Below, one piece after another: positions 45,642 through 56,515 of a stretch of 64,000 nt of DNA. The notes below the pieces were generated by a model. It had not been told where the DNA came from and did not search any database. It saw nothing but the letters and a program-made list of their open reading frames with translations. Source of the DNA: Hygrophila difformis (Eukaryota > Streptophyta > Magnoliopsida > Lamiales > Acanthaceae); NCBI GenBank assembly GCA_030278955.1, contig JAOANR010000009.1:41440945-41504944 (forward strand), written 5' to 3'. The position numbers and the translations under genes are program-made. How positions within the stretch are numbered: position 1 is the stretch's first letter; every line of letters begins with the position of its first letter.

Positions 45642-46203
45642 GGTATGATATATATGTATATAGTTTTTTGGCTACTTGAAATGGTTAATCAATGAGCATT
45701 GATAGCGGTAATGCAAGGGTAAAACGGAATTGTGCATCAGAAACCTAGCTAGATAGTTTCATTATATTGGTTCTTGGAGTTGCAGATCTTGATATTTGCT
45801 TGAAACATACTAATATTCGGCTATGACACAAAAAACACAAGGCTATGCCTGAGGATCTATTCCACGTCCTTGTGCCATCTTGCTACTTATACTTATTATA
45901 TAGTAGCATATAGAAAATGGGGTATCAAAAATGGTAGACCATCAATTCCCATTGAAAATCGTAGAAGTGTCAAAAAGATATTTGTATCCGTTTCTTCATT
46001 TTATTAGATTGCCGAAATTCATTCCTAGTTAATGGTGATTTATATCCTTAAATTGAAAATTTTCCTACAACAACTAAATAAGTTCCTTTTTTAATAAGTA
46101 AAAAAAATTGAAAAAAATGGGTTCTATGAAGTCTGAGATACTCGGTAAATTTACCAAAAAAAATTAAATATGTATGTATATATATAATTACGGCACAACA
46201 AAA
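45642..46203 (+). other. 3' region of the RRM gene
   Basis: Non-coding, AT-rich. A GGTATGAT donor-like sequence follows the stop immediately, so an intron in the 3' UTR is possible. No repeat is recognised until the viral element's target site at 46204. Confidence 0.4.
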
Positions 46204-46214
46204 TAAATTCATAG
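46204..46214. repeat. target-site duplication, left copy, outer viral element
   Basis: TAAATTCATAG, identical to 60592-60602. Depending on where the terminal repeat begins, the duplication is 9-11 bp. Confidence 0.75.
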
Positions 46215-46330
46215 GGAATAAAGGCCAAAATAGTCCTTTATCTTTGCTAAAAAACCAATATAGTCCTTTATGTTTTAAAATACCAAAATAGTCCTCTACA
46301 TATGCATGAAATAGCCAAAATAGTCCTTTT
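46215..46330 (+). repeat. left terminal inverted repeat of the outer viral element
   Basis: Three to four tandem units of about 30 bp with core CCAAAATAGTCCTTTAT. It pairs imperfectly with 60475-60591. The same sequence forms the left end of copy P1 at 29693. Confidence 0.78.
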
Positions 46331-46469
46331 GTATTATTAAATTGGGCTAGTGGACATCCACACTTTTATATTTAACCCAAAACTTTCAAAAACTTTCATT
46401 AAGGCCCTAGGAAGGTTTGACTTTGTACAAAAAGTCCTCTTTCAAAACTTAAATAATTTTATTATCCAT

Positions 46470-46583
46470 ATGACTTCGGATCCGCATGAAAATTGGTATC
46501 AGAGCCTAGGTTTTAATGAAGAACATATTAATTATATTATTTATAATATTTTATCTCTTAATGGTGAAGACTTAATTATTTAA
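46470..46583 (+). CDS. 37-codon ORF spanning the primer-binding site (P2)
   Basis: Open from ATG to TAA across the primer site, and conserved in length and mostly in sequence with the P1 and P3 counterparts. It precedes the coiled-coil ORF by 129 nt. Confidence 0.5.
   Translation: MTSDPHENWYQSLGFNEEHINYIIYNILSLNGEDLII
46495..46507 (+). other. tRNA-Met primer-binding site (P2)
   Basis: TGGTATCAGAGCC, about 280 bp inside the left end. Confidence 0.85.
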
Positions 46584-46712
46584 TGGATTCATTTAATTGG
46601 AAACCAGTGAGTTATTTCCAAATTTTGGAAATAAAAAATAGAAATTTCCAAAGGAAATTTTTGAACTTGTCTATAAGACAAGATTTTATTAACAATAATT
46701 TCTTTCATCAAA

Positions 46713-47093
46713 ATGAGAGGAACTGATTGGAACGAAATTGATCCGGATAGCTCTAAGTTATCACAAGACTTAAGAGAAATCCAAAAGACGATTCAACATT
46801 TTGGTAACCGGGTATTAATTATACCTGGGAAAATAGATAACTTGAATCAGTCAACAGAGGAGATCTTGAAATCATTTCAAGATCTAAAGAAAGAGATTTT
46901 GAATCTGAAATTTGACATTTCGGATATCAAGAAAAGGCAGAAGGATATTCGATCTTCCAAGAATAACCAAGCCAATATTAGAAATGCATTCGGACCTGTA
47001 CAAGCTTTACATCAAAAGAGTAAAGCAACTATGGTTCCAAAGCAGAAATCACAAGAAGAGCTTATGATCGATCTCCTTAAAACAGTCGAATGA
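46713..47093 (+). CDS. small coiled-coil, virion-associated-like protein (P2)
   Basis: 126 residues and intact. The N-terminal 90 residues are charged with heptad spacing of Leu/Ile (coiled coil), followed by a basic C-terminus. The stop overlaps the next start codon as ATGA (47090-47093), which suggests translational coupling. Caulimovirids usually encode a small virion-associated coiled-coil protein; the assignment is by position and composition only. Confidence 0.65.
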   Translation: MRGTDWNEIDPDSSKLSQDLREIQKTIQHFGNRVLIIPGKIDNLNQSTEEILKSFQDLKKEILNLKFDISDIKKRQKDIRSSKNNQANIRNAFGPVQALHQKSKATMVPKQKSQEELMIDLLKTVE

Positions 47094-48538
47094 GTGTTTC
47101 CAGGGCAGATCTATCAGATCTACAAGAATTAGCAGAATAATTTTCCCAACTTGGGATTATGGATCTGGTTAATGTAAAACCCAATGAAGTTCTTCAATTG
47201 GGTTATGCGGAAGGATCAGGATTCGACGTGACCCACGATGGACCGCCTGATGTCCCAATGAGAGAGAGTACAGACTTCTACATGAACAGGTATCCTGAGG
47301 TGCATCTCAATGCAATACGAAACCCAGGACGAAACCCAAGTAGAGCACCAGAATCCACACCGTGGGCCAAGACGATGTTACAACCATTAAATCCATGTGG
47401 CATAACACTGAATCTCGATGTTATCGACTTCCGAAACATCGAAGACCTGATCGATAAATGGGTAGCTTCAATGAAGATTGCAGCAACCACCCTGGAACTC
47501 GATAAAGAAAACTTTGTCAGAATAATAGAGCTAAGTCTCGAAGGATCGGCAAAGCTGGGCTGGAAAAACTCCACGGCTACTTTAAAAGAGCAAATACTGG
47601 AAGAAGAATCCAAAAGCACAATCTGCGAAAGATTTGACCTCTTATTCAAAACCCATTTTGTAGGAGATGGTTATTTTGAAGAACAAAGAACTGAAAAAAT
47701 CAAGGTCTATACCCAAGCACTATTGGGTATGGAGTTAAGAAGTATTTGCGCAGTAGACGAATACATCTACTGGTTTCGTAAATACTATTTTCGGAGTGAG
47801 ATGACAGCTGAAGTAGCTTGTCCCATGTTCTTTGCAAAGATCTGCAGCCCATGGAGAGAGATGTTGATCCAATCGTACACAGTACCCCCTGGTACAGTGG
47901 ACTCAATAGCCCGGAGGATGTCCTTCTTAAAGGATAAGCTCAGGGAATGGTGTCAACAGGCAGCAGCCCAAAAGAACATCAAAAGACTAAGAGAAAAAAT
48001 AAAAAGAACTCCTCTTTGCTGTGAAAATAACGATTTTCCAACAATTATAGGAGAATCAGAAGAAAAGAGGAGAAAGAAGAAGAGCCGAGGCTCATACAGT
48101 AGGAGTTTCAGAAGACCTCCATTCCGAAGAAGAAGAGCATGGTGGTCCAAGGGCAAGGCCAGATCATACAAAACTGGACAAAGAACGGGAACGACGAAGA
48201 GTTCATCCCAAGGTTCAACTAGCTCAGCAGCAAGAAGCACGGGGAGAACGACGTCGAAGAGAACATTTAGACGAGCCCATACCCGAGCCAACGAAAGTTT
48301 CAAGGACTGCAACTGTTGGAAGTGTGGAGCCAAATGTCATATCTCACCCGATTGCCCTCAGAATCGTGAGATACGAAGGTACGAAGCCACGGAGGATATC
48401 GTGGAAGCAGTCTACCATGGAAAACTGGTACCAGTCTATCAGTTTGAAGACTTCCCCTCGGATGAAAGCATCTATGAGGAAGAATTAAGAAGTGACTCGG
48501 ACTCATATTCAGATGGATCTTCAACCGAGTCTGACTGA
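47090..48538 (+). pseudogene. coat-protein ORF of P2 with one early stop
   Basis: A frame of 482 codons from ATG 47090 with a single in-frame TAA at 47138-47140. From ATG 47159 it is open for 459 codons to 48538. About residues 60-300 hold the capsid core. An Arg/Lys/Ser-rich basic region follows, then the CX2CX4HX4C knuckle CWKCGAKCHISPDC (about 48313-48354), then an acidic Ser/Asp/Glu tail, the usual caulimovirid coat-protein layout. It overlaps the following frame by about 45 nt. Confidence 0.85.
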
Positions 48539-49739
48539 AGAAGACATGATTCAGACCACTGAAAACCTGTCTGGATTCTTTTCAAGGATGACGATCTCGA
48601 ATCGAACCATGGAAAGAATAATGCGACAAGATTCCAACCTCAGCCCATATGACGGATTCAGAATTGGCGGGATTGGACGAGTTCTTAACCAGATGGGACT
48701 CAACCAGAGAAGACATAACATCGTATACAAGGTAAGTGCAGGTGAGTTTGCCATTCCTATGGAACTGACTTCTAATGTTATGGATATGCAATTAATTCCT
48801 AAAGAAGAAATTCTTGAGGAATTAAGCAGAATGAAGGAGGAAATCGCCATTACTATAAAATGGATCCACATATGAGCCATTGAAGTAGTACTTAAGGCAA
48901 CCTTCAAAGAAGGCATTGATTCTGAATTACATCTGTCAGTCACTGATAGAAGAATCAATAACCTTAGAGATGGTCTTCTTGGAACTATGATAGGAAATTT
49001 ATATGCTGGGAAGTTAATGTTTGACATACATCCCAGAATTTCCTATAACTTAGCTGACCAAGATTTTAGTAGAGTTCTAACCCTTCATCAGAATTTTAAA
49101 AGAAAAGATCTAATGAAAGAAGGGAACATGCCATATTCTATAACTTATAGAATCTCTTATGCACTTTCCAATAGTCATCATTCTGACTTATTTCTTAGGA
49201 AAGAATATATAGAAATTCCTAGAATTTTCAAGGAATTTGCTAAAGTCATGACTTCAAATCCTACCCAGATTGCAAGGTTAGGAGGAGTAGATATACATAT
49301 AAGAGATCATCCAATTCTAGATAGATCAATGAGTGCTAGAATTGAGTACGCAAGCCGTATGTCTTTTTCGGAAGACAGGATTATGGCATATAAAGGGAAG
49401 GAGTTCATCAAAGATCTAACTCCTCAATCCATTGGGGTAGATAATATAAAGATTAAATGCCCTGAAGGATGGAAAGAAATACGAGTAATATTTGACATCA
49501 CTGAAAAGATTAATCGTTTTCCATGTGATGACTTATACTACTTGCAACAGCCAACAATTGGAACCTATGAAGGAACAATTGAAATTGCAGGACACGAGAT
49601 CAGAGTCTTAGGCACCGCCGGAAAAGACAACGGGGTTATGATTTTGGGATTAAGTTTTCTCGAAAATCATAAACCATGGGTAAGAAAGGATAATGGTATA
49701 GAATTTAATCTGAAGGGTCACACCATCAGAATTAAATGA
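48492..49739 (+). pseudogene. movement-protein ORF of P2 with one in-frame stop
   Basis: A single frame of about 415 codons interrupted once by TGA at 48873-48875. The region around the stop resembles the 30K-superfamily movement-protein core of caulimovirids, including a KATFKEGID segment followed by a TDRRI block. The C-terminal half (from ATG 48987) is open to 49739. The end overlaps the polymerase start as ATGA (49736-49739). Confidence 0.8.
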
Positions 49740-51642
49740 CAAGTCCATTTTCCATTTATATCTCTGTAGGAATAATATATGAACAATATAAGTCAGAATA
49801 TTTTACAGTTTATATTGATTCAGGATCGGGTATTTGCACGGCAAAACCGGGAGTTTTCCCTAGCGAAGCTATGGAATCATTACCCATTATTGCAGGAAGA
49901 GATTTTTCCCAAAAAATCTTAGTACTAAATAAGGGTATTAGACACGCCAATATCATGATTGGAGGAGCATTTGGTACACCTTGGTATAAGGTAAAAACGC
50001 CTCCTATTTACTTTCATGATACAGGAGCGGATATTTTGTTCGGAAATAATTTCATACAATCCTTTACAAAATATGTTCAAGAAAACAAAAAAAATTTGTT
50101 AATATTTACCACAAGTTGTGGAAATGAGATACATGTGTTGCGTAGAGAAAAGACATTCAACATGTTAATGCCCATATTATTTCGCAGAAAACGTGGTGAT
50201 AATGATGCCAAACTAACCCATCAAAAAATGCAGGATAAAAGAAAGTTTGGTAAGGCTTTGTTGTCTTTTAGACAGCAAGGATTCGATGAAGCTGCTATTG
50301 AGGAAATTATAAACCTCAAAGAAGCAATGCAGGAAATGAAGTCATTAAATATAACTTCATTAGACATTGATGGGGAAACTAAATTGTCCCTCGAAAATGT
50401 CAAAAGACTTCTCCAGAGAAACTTTAACGAGGATCCTCTGGCATGGTGGGATAAAAACAAGATCGAAGCTACACTACATGTAAAAGAACAATATAAATAT
50501 GAGTATGTTCGATACAAACCCATCTTAATGAATATGCAGGATAAGAAAGATATGCAGCAAATTATCAAGGAGCATATCGATTTTAAACTCATCGAGCCTT
50601 GAGTCTCAGCCTATAGTAGCACTGGATTCTTGGTAAGAAATCATGATGAAATAAAAAGAGGTAAACCCAGGTTGGTAATAAACTATCAAGTTATTAATAA
50701 AATAATACAATTTGATGGTTATTACATTCCGAGTAGAGAACACTTAATTGATTGCATCAAAGGTGCTAAAGTGTTTTCTAAATTTGATTGCAAATCTGGT
50801 TTCTATCAGATTAAGATGGAGAATGAATCGAAGAAATTCACAGCATTCTCCACCCTACAAGGGCAATATATCTGGAATGTTATGCCAATGGGGCTTTCTA
50901 ATGCCCCTCAGATATTCCAAAGAAAGATGGGTAATCTATTTAAGGATTATCTAGAGTTTATGTTAGTCTACATAGATGACATTCTGATTGCATCTCGAAA
51001 TATTAAAGAACATATTAAACACCTTGAAATATTTTCAGATGCATGTCACAGGGAAGGTCTTGTTCTCTCTGAGAAAAAGGCCACTATCGCTGCTAACAAA
51101 ATTGAATTCTTAAGAGTTCAAATTGATGAAGCAGGGATAGAGTTACAGGAACACATTGTGGAAAAAATCCGCAATTTTTACATATTAAAAGACAAGAAAC
51201 AACTTCAGAGTTTCTTGGGAGTTATAAATTTTGCAGGTATGTTTATAAAAGACCTTGCAAAATATAGAAATGATTTTAGACCACTCATGAAAGAGACTGA
51301 AAGCTCTAGATGGAAATGGGAAGAAATCCATACCAAGAGAATTCGTGAACTAAAGCAAGTCTGCAATAGCTTGCAAAACTCGCGATACCTCAAGATGAGG
51401 ATGAGCAAGTAGTCTACACAGACGTCAATGATTTTCGATGGGCGGGAGTGCTCATGAGAAAAACAACTACGGGTCAAGAACCTTGTAGATATACATGAGG
51501 GTTGTTCACTGAACAACAAGCCAAACTTTGGCACATAAATGAAAAAGAATTCTTTGCAGTATGGAAAACATTTAAAAATGGCCCTTATTCTTACTTGCAA
51601 AGAAATTTGTATTAAACGTTGATAATACTAATGTTAAAGCTT
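49736..51642 (+). pseudogene. protease-RT-RNase H ORF of P2, broken and split by insertion
   Basis: The aspartic protease motif DSGSG lies near residue 28 and the YIDD reverse transcriptase motif is kept (near 50972-50983). The frame has a TGA at 50600-50602 between protease and RT, a frameshift near 51373 at the start of RNase H, and is then cut at 51643 by the nested copy. The last part resumes at 58238. Confidence 0.88.
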
Positions 51643-51651
51643 TTCTAAAAA
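51643..51651. repeat. target-site duplication, left copy, nested viral element
   Basis: TTCTAAAAA, identical to 58237-58245. Joining the outer copy across the insertion needs only one copy of these nine bases, as the uninterrupted paralogous site within P3 near 54060 also suggests. Confidence 0.85.
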
Positions 51652-51750
51652 GAGTTAATAGTTAATTTAGGCCATAACAAGTAGTCATTTCCACTTTTGA
51701 GCCATAACAAGTTTGAGTTATGATTTTAGGCCATAACAAACCACTTTTGT
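51652..51750. repeat. terminal inverted repeat of P3 (element 3' end)
   Basis: Pairs with 58137-58236. It shows no similarity to the terminal repeat of the outer copy, although the flanking internal sequence (from about 51870) is shared with 60300-60400. Confidence 0.82.
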
Positions 51751-52380
51751 TCAATTTTGGGCCATACAGACTTTTTAAAATAATAATTGAGCCCACCTAC
51801 TCTCCTTTATTATATTTTGACCCCATCAGTTGACTTATCAACTTTTGCCCTTTTACACTTTGACCCCAAACTTTAGATTTTTCATTAAATTTAATCCAAT
51901 AACTGCCCATCATGCTTCCGATAATTAAATTAAGCACTAAACTTCATACCTTGGCTTTGACCGCCTTGCTGCCGGGTTTCCTAAGCTCCGGGATTTTACG
52001 GACTTCCTCCAACCACGCAGCCGCGACCGATGGTTCACCGATTCTTGGCTCCTTCAGCAACAAACAGCACAGTCCTATTTCGTTTCCTACCTTAGGACGT
52101 ATCAAGATATGAATTAAGGGTTTTTAATAATATTATCGGAGTATTTGGGATATTTGGAAGCCTGGATTTTACTGAAGAAATATTAAAAATATTATTCAAA
52201 CATTATTTCCCCTAATGGAGAAGACAGATACTTAGTTCCTCATGGAGGAAGCAAGACTCTTGGGGATGCTCCCCATAATATTACAGACACAGAAAGGAAA
52301 ATTTGCAGAAAGAAAATATTACAAATGTTTTGAAGAGTTGGGAGGATTTTTCGATGCCTTCCATCTGCTTCAAACTCCTT
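51751..52380 (-). other. pregenomic leader region of P3 (element 3' end)
   Basis: Downstream of the promoter on the minus strand, non-coding, and collinear with 59876-60420 of the outer copy until about 51880. It includes GGAG/CTCC short inverted repeats (about 52215-52275). Confidence 0.6.
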
Positions 52381-52445
52381 TATTTATAGGCGCCCGCGGA
52401 CTTCAGCCCCGGATTCCAATCTTCCTCTAAATCCTTGTGACGTCA
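52381..52445 (-). promoter_or_regulatory. pregenomic RNA promoter of P3
   Basis: On the minus strand TGACGTCA (52438-52445), an as-1/CRE-type site, lies about 50 bp upstream of TATAAATA (52381-52388). This matches the build of caulimovirid pregenomic promoters. The same pair is at 59808-59872 in the outer copy. Confidence 0.7.
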
Positions 52446-52637
52446 CTGCGTTCGTCACTTGGCCTTAATTTCCACCGGCTACATTATTGTCCTTTTTTGA
52501 ATTATTGCGTTAGGTGGCTTTTGTCAACTTTCCACCTTCTCTTGTCGGCCACTTTCTGCCAGCCACTCTGCCCTTCTCTGTCGGCTTTTAATTATGAGTG
52601 TTGCCGACACCTCTCTTTCTTTTACATCCAGCTAATC

Positions 52638-53931
52638 TTACTTTGGCTTGTGAAAGTTTTTTGGACGTTTCTTCCCTTTGTCCTGTTCGGGTCCGGATTT
52701 TTTCTGGGTTACCCGGATCTTTGTGCCGAATAGGGGTTTCTCTTGTTCTGCACAATATGGGCATATGTGGTTATCCCATTGGCCAACATGCATCATGTTG
52801 CATGCCTTTTTTCTGGTAGACTCGGTTGCTGGCAACTTGTTTTCCCAGATGAAGTAACCTCTTCTTTTCGAATGAGGTTTCCGCAAACTCTGTGCTTTTC
52901 CCTGTTAAAGAATTAACCAGGAACGATCCATTTAAATTGTTTGAGAATATTTTAAACGGATATTTAACCTTTTCCATCTCGGTGAGATAGACCCAGAATC
53001 CCCATGCTCGTCGGGTGGAGATTTCATCTTCGCTGATTGAAGATACTAATGGTGCCTTCTCATCCATAGACTTAACTCTGTTGAAGGCAATCATATCAGG
53101 TCTCTGTAATTTAATAAATTGAAAGACCGGATAAGAACCTTTTCCGACTATCTCTGGTGCCGCTGAAATGAACTTAAGCTCCAGAATATCTCCTCTTTGC
53201 AGGTGCGGGTTGTTCTGCCATGATTCGTGCACCGCACTACTTATCCATCCCGGAAGTTTTTCGATTTCCGGAAACCCTAGTGATGTAGTATGAACAGATG
53301 CTAATGCTCCAAAGTCATACCACTTTCGAACTTCTTCTGGTTTCGATCCTTCGAGCATCCATACCCTGTTGTATCTCCCGGATGTCTCGATTACTGTTTT
53401 GCTAGGGTTAATTCCCTTTTTGGAAACCAGTTGTTCCCATTTTCCTTGGTAGTCCAGCCAGGCAGTAGATAGGACCTTCTCGTCTGAATTAACCTTAGAG
53501 GTGCCTGTCATTGGCCTAAGGTTAATTTCTTCCTCTTTCACCCCAGAGGCAGTGGGTTGACTTATGCTTTCGGAAATGTGACTTTCCTCTTGCTCAACAT
53601 TTTTGTCGGTATCCGACAATGGTTCCTTTGAAGCAGTGCTTGAATCTGCTTCTTCATATGTGACCACTTTAGCTTTTTGGGCACATTTCTCTTTGTTTAC
53701 CAGGGAAGCTGACGCTTTCCTGATTGGCTCTAATACTGTTTCCCATAGTGCTGTCATTGCTATATGGGAGGTTCGTATATTGTTGCGGACCATGTCCACA
53801 TCGCTCTGTTGTATTTGGCCAGTTGCTCATGCATTGATCTCGAGCTGTCCAAAATGCTTCGATAGCTCCTCTAGGTTTTCTCTGAGGTGCCTGAATCTCG
53901 TAATGATGGAATCAGCTTCAAATGCTTCCAT
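52638..53931 (-). pseudogene. transactivator/viroplasmin-like ORF of P3
   Basis: It starts at ATG 53931, overlapping the polymerase end by 14 nt. It has an in-frame TGA at codon 35 (53827-53829), is open from 53799, and has a one-base frameshift near 52855, after which the last part continues in another frame to 52638. The C-terminus has a CX3H...CX2C putative zinc site (CNMMH and CPYC), as in caulimovirid transactivators, then a basic tail. Assignment is by position and this motif; the rest is divergent. Confidence 0.7.
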
Positions 53932-55978
53932 CTCTCGTCAAGAAATCTACAAGAACATTTTCATGAGATTTCATAACATCAATATCATAAGTATAATATT
54001 GACATTCAGCTTGCCATCTGATAATACGAGCTTTTTCAATTTTTGATTCAAGTTTATTTTTTAAAAAAGCCCTAACATTAGTATTATCAACTTTTAATAC
54101 AAATTTCTTTGCAAGTAAGAATAAAGGCCATTTTTTAAATGTTTTCCATACTGCAAAGAATTCCTTCTCGTTAATATGCCAAAGTTTGGCTTGTTGTTCA
54201 GTGAACAACCCTCCTGTGTATCTACAAGGTTCTTGACCCGTAATTGTTTTTCTCATGAGCACTCCTGCCCATCGAAAATCATTGGCGTCTGTGTAGACTA
54301 CCAGCTCATCCTCATCCTGAGGTATCGCGAGTTTTGGCAAGCTATTGCAGACTTGCTTTAGTTCACGAATTCTCTTGGTATGGATTTCTTCCCATTTCCA
54401 TCTAGAGCTTTCAGTCTCTTTCAGGAGTGGTCTAAAATCCTTTCTATATTTTGCAAGGTCTTTAATAAACATACCCGCAAAATTTACAACTCCTAAGAAA
54501 CTCTGAAGTTGTTTCTTGTCTTTTAATATATTAGGAAAATTGCGGATTTTCTCCACAATGTGTTCCGGTAACTCAATTCCTGCTTCATCAATTTGAACTC
54601 CTAAGAATTCAATTTTGTTAGCAGCGATAGTGGCCTTTTTCTCAGAGAGAACCAGACCTTCCCTGTGACATGCATCAGAAAATATTTCAAGGTGTTTAAT
54701 ATGCTCTTTAATATTTCGAGATGCAATCAGAATGTCATCTATGTAGACGAACATAAACTCTAGGTAATCCTTAAATAGATTATCCATCTTTCTTTGGAAT
54801 ATCTGAGGGGCATTAGAAAGCCCCATTGGCATAATATTCCAAATATATTGCCCTTGTGGGGTGGAGAATGCTGTGAATTTCTTCAACTCATTCTCCATCT
54901 TAATCTGATAGAAACCAGATTTGCAATCAAATTTAGAAAACACTTTAGCACCTTTGATGCAATCAATTAAGTGTTCTCTACTCGGAACGTAATAACCATC
55001 AAACTGTATTATTTTGTTAATACCTTGATAGTTTATTACCAACCTGGGTTTACCTCTCTTTATTTCACCGTGGTTTCTTACCAAGAATCCAGAGCTACTA
55101 TAAGCTGAGACTCCAGGCTCGATGAGTTTAAGATCAATATGCTCCTTGATAATTTGCTGCATATCTTTCTTATCCTGCATATTCATTAAGATGGGTTTGT
55201 ATCGAACATACTCATATTTATATTGTTCTTTTACCTGTAGAGTAGCTTCGATCTTGTTTTTATCCCACCATGCTAGAGGATCCTCGTTAAAGTTTCTCTG
55301 GATAAGTCTTTTGACATTTTCGAGGGACAATTTAGTTTCCCCATCAATGTCTAGTGAAGTTATATTTAATGACTTCATTTCCTGCATTACTTCTTTGAGG
55401 TTTATAATTTCCTCAATAGAGGCTTCATCAAATCCTTGCTCTCTAAAAGACAACAAAGCCTTACCAAACTTTCTTTTATCCTGCATTTTTGGATGGGTTA
55501 GTTTGGCATCATTATCACCACGTTTGCTGCGAAATAATATAGGCATTAACCTGTTGAATGCCTTTTCCCTGCGCAACACCTGTATCTCATTTCCACAACT
55601 TGTGGTAAATATTAACAAATTTCTTTTGTTATCTTGAACATATTTTGTAACGGATTGTATAAAATTATTCCCTAACAAAATATCCGCTCCTGTGTCATGA
55701 AAGTAAATAGGAGGCGTTTTTACCTTATACCAAGGTGTACCAAATGCTCCTCCAATCATGATATTGGCTTGTCGAATACCCTTATTTAGTACTAAGATTT
55801 TTTGGGAAAAATCTCTTCCTGCAATAATGGGTAATGATTCCATAGCTTCGCTAGGGAAAACTCCTGGTTTTGCCGTGCAAATACCTGATCCTGAATCAAT
55901 ATAAGCTGCGAAATATTCTGACTTATATTCTTCATATATTATACCTACTGAGATATAAATGGAGAATGGACTTGTCAT
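53918..55978 (-). CDS. caulimovirid protease-reverse transcriptase-RNase H polyprotein, intact (P3)
   Basis: 686 uninterrupted codons. The aspartic protease has DSG at 28-30, with a second hydrophobic Gly motif (LLGNNF) near 101-106. The reverse transcriptase spans about 255-500, with a FSKFD block at 347-351, a PMGLSNAP block and YIDD at 412-415. RNase H spans about 555-685, with candidate acidic residues D564, E606 and D631. The start overlaps the movement-protein stop as ATGA (55975-55978). Integrase is absent, as expected for the family. It is the only full-length polymerase among the copies here. Whether it is expressed cannot be told. Confidence 0.93.
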   Translation of the reverse strand: MTSPFSIYISVGIIYEEYKSEYFAAYIDSGSGICTAKPGVFPSEAMESLPIIAGRDFSQKILVLNKGIRQANIMIGGAFGTPWYKVKTPPIYFHDTGADILLGNNFIQSVTKYVQDNKRNLLIFTTSCGNEIQVLRREKAFNRLMPILFRSKRGDNDAKLTHPKMQDKRKFGKALLSFREQGFDEASIEEIINLKEVMQEMKSLNITSLDIDGETKLSLENVKRLIQRNFNEDPLAWWDKNKIEATLQVKEQYKYEYVRYKPILMNMQDKKDMQQIIKEHIDLKLIEPGVSAYSSSGFLVRNHGEIKRGKPRLVINYQGINKIIQFDGYYVPSREHLIDCIKGAKVFSKFDCKSGFYQIKMENELKKFTAFSTPQGQYIWNIMPMGLSNAPQIFQRKMDNLFKDYLEFMFVYIDDILIASRNIKEHIKHLEIFSDACHREGLVLSEKKATIAANKIEFLGVQIDEAGIELPEHIVEKIRNFPNILKDKKQLQSFLGVVNFAGMFIKDLAKYRKDFRPLLKETESSRWKWEEIHTKRIRELKQVCNSLPKLAIPQDEDELVVYTDANDFRWAGVLMRKTITGQEPCRYTGGLFTEQQAKLWHINEKEFFAVWKTFKKWPLFLLAKKFVLKVDNTNVRAFLKNKLESKIEKARIIRWQAECQYYTYDIDVMKSHENVLVDFLTRDGSI

Positions 55979-56515
55979 TTAATTCTGATGGTGTGACCCT
56001 TCAGATTAAATTCTATACCATTATCCTTTCTTACCCATGGTTTATGATTTTCGAGAAAACTTAATCCCAAAATCATAACCCCATTGTCTTTTCCGGCGGT
56101 GCCTAAGACTCTGACCTCGTGTCCTGCAATTTCAATTGTTCCTTCATAGGTTCCAATTGATGGCTGCTGCAAGTAGTATAAGTCATCACATGGAAAACGG
56201 TTAATCTTTTCAGTGATGTCGAATATTACTCGTATTTCTTTCCATCCTTCAGGGCATTTATCTTTATATTATCTACCCCAATGGATTGAGGAGTTAGATC
56301 TTTGATGAACTCCTTCCCTTTATATGCCATAATTCTGTCTTCCGAAAAAGACATACGGCTTGCGTACTCAATTCTAGCACTCGTTGATCTGTCTAGAATT
56401 GGATGATCTCTTATTTGTATGTCTACTCCTCCTAACCTTGGAATCTGGGTAGGATTTGGAGTCATGACTTTAGCAAATTCCTTGAAAATTCTAGGAATTT
56501 CTATATATTCTTTCC
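55975..56515 (-). pseudogene. movement-protein C-terminal half of P3, frameshifted
   Basis: The N-terminal part is missing because of a deletion that joins it to the coat-protein frame at about 56516. A one-base frameshift near 56262 splits the remainder. The last 65 codons (56172-55975) are open. Confidence 0.78.
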
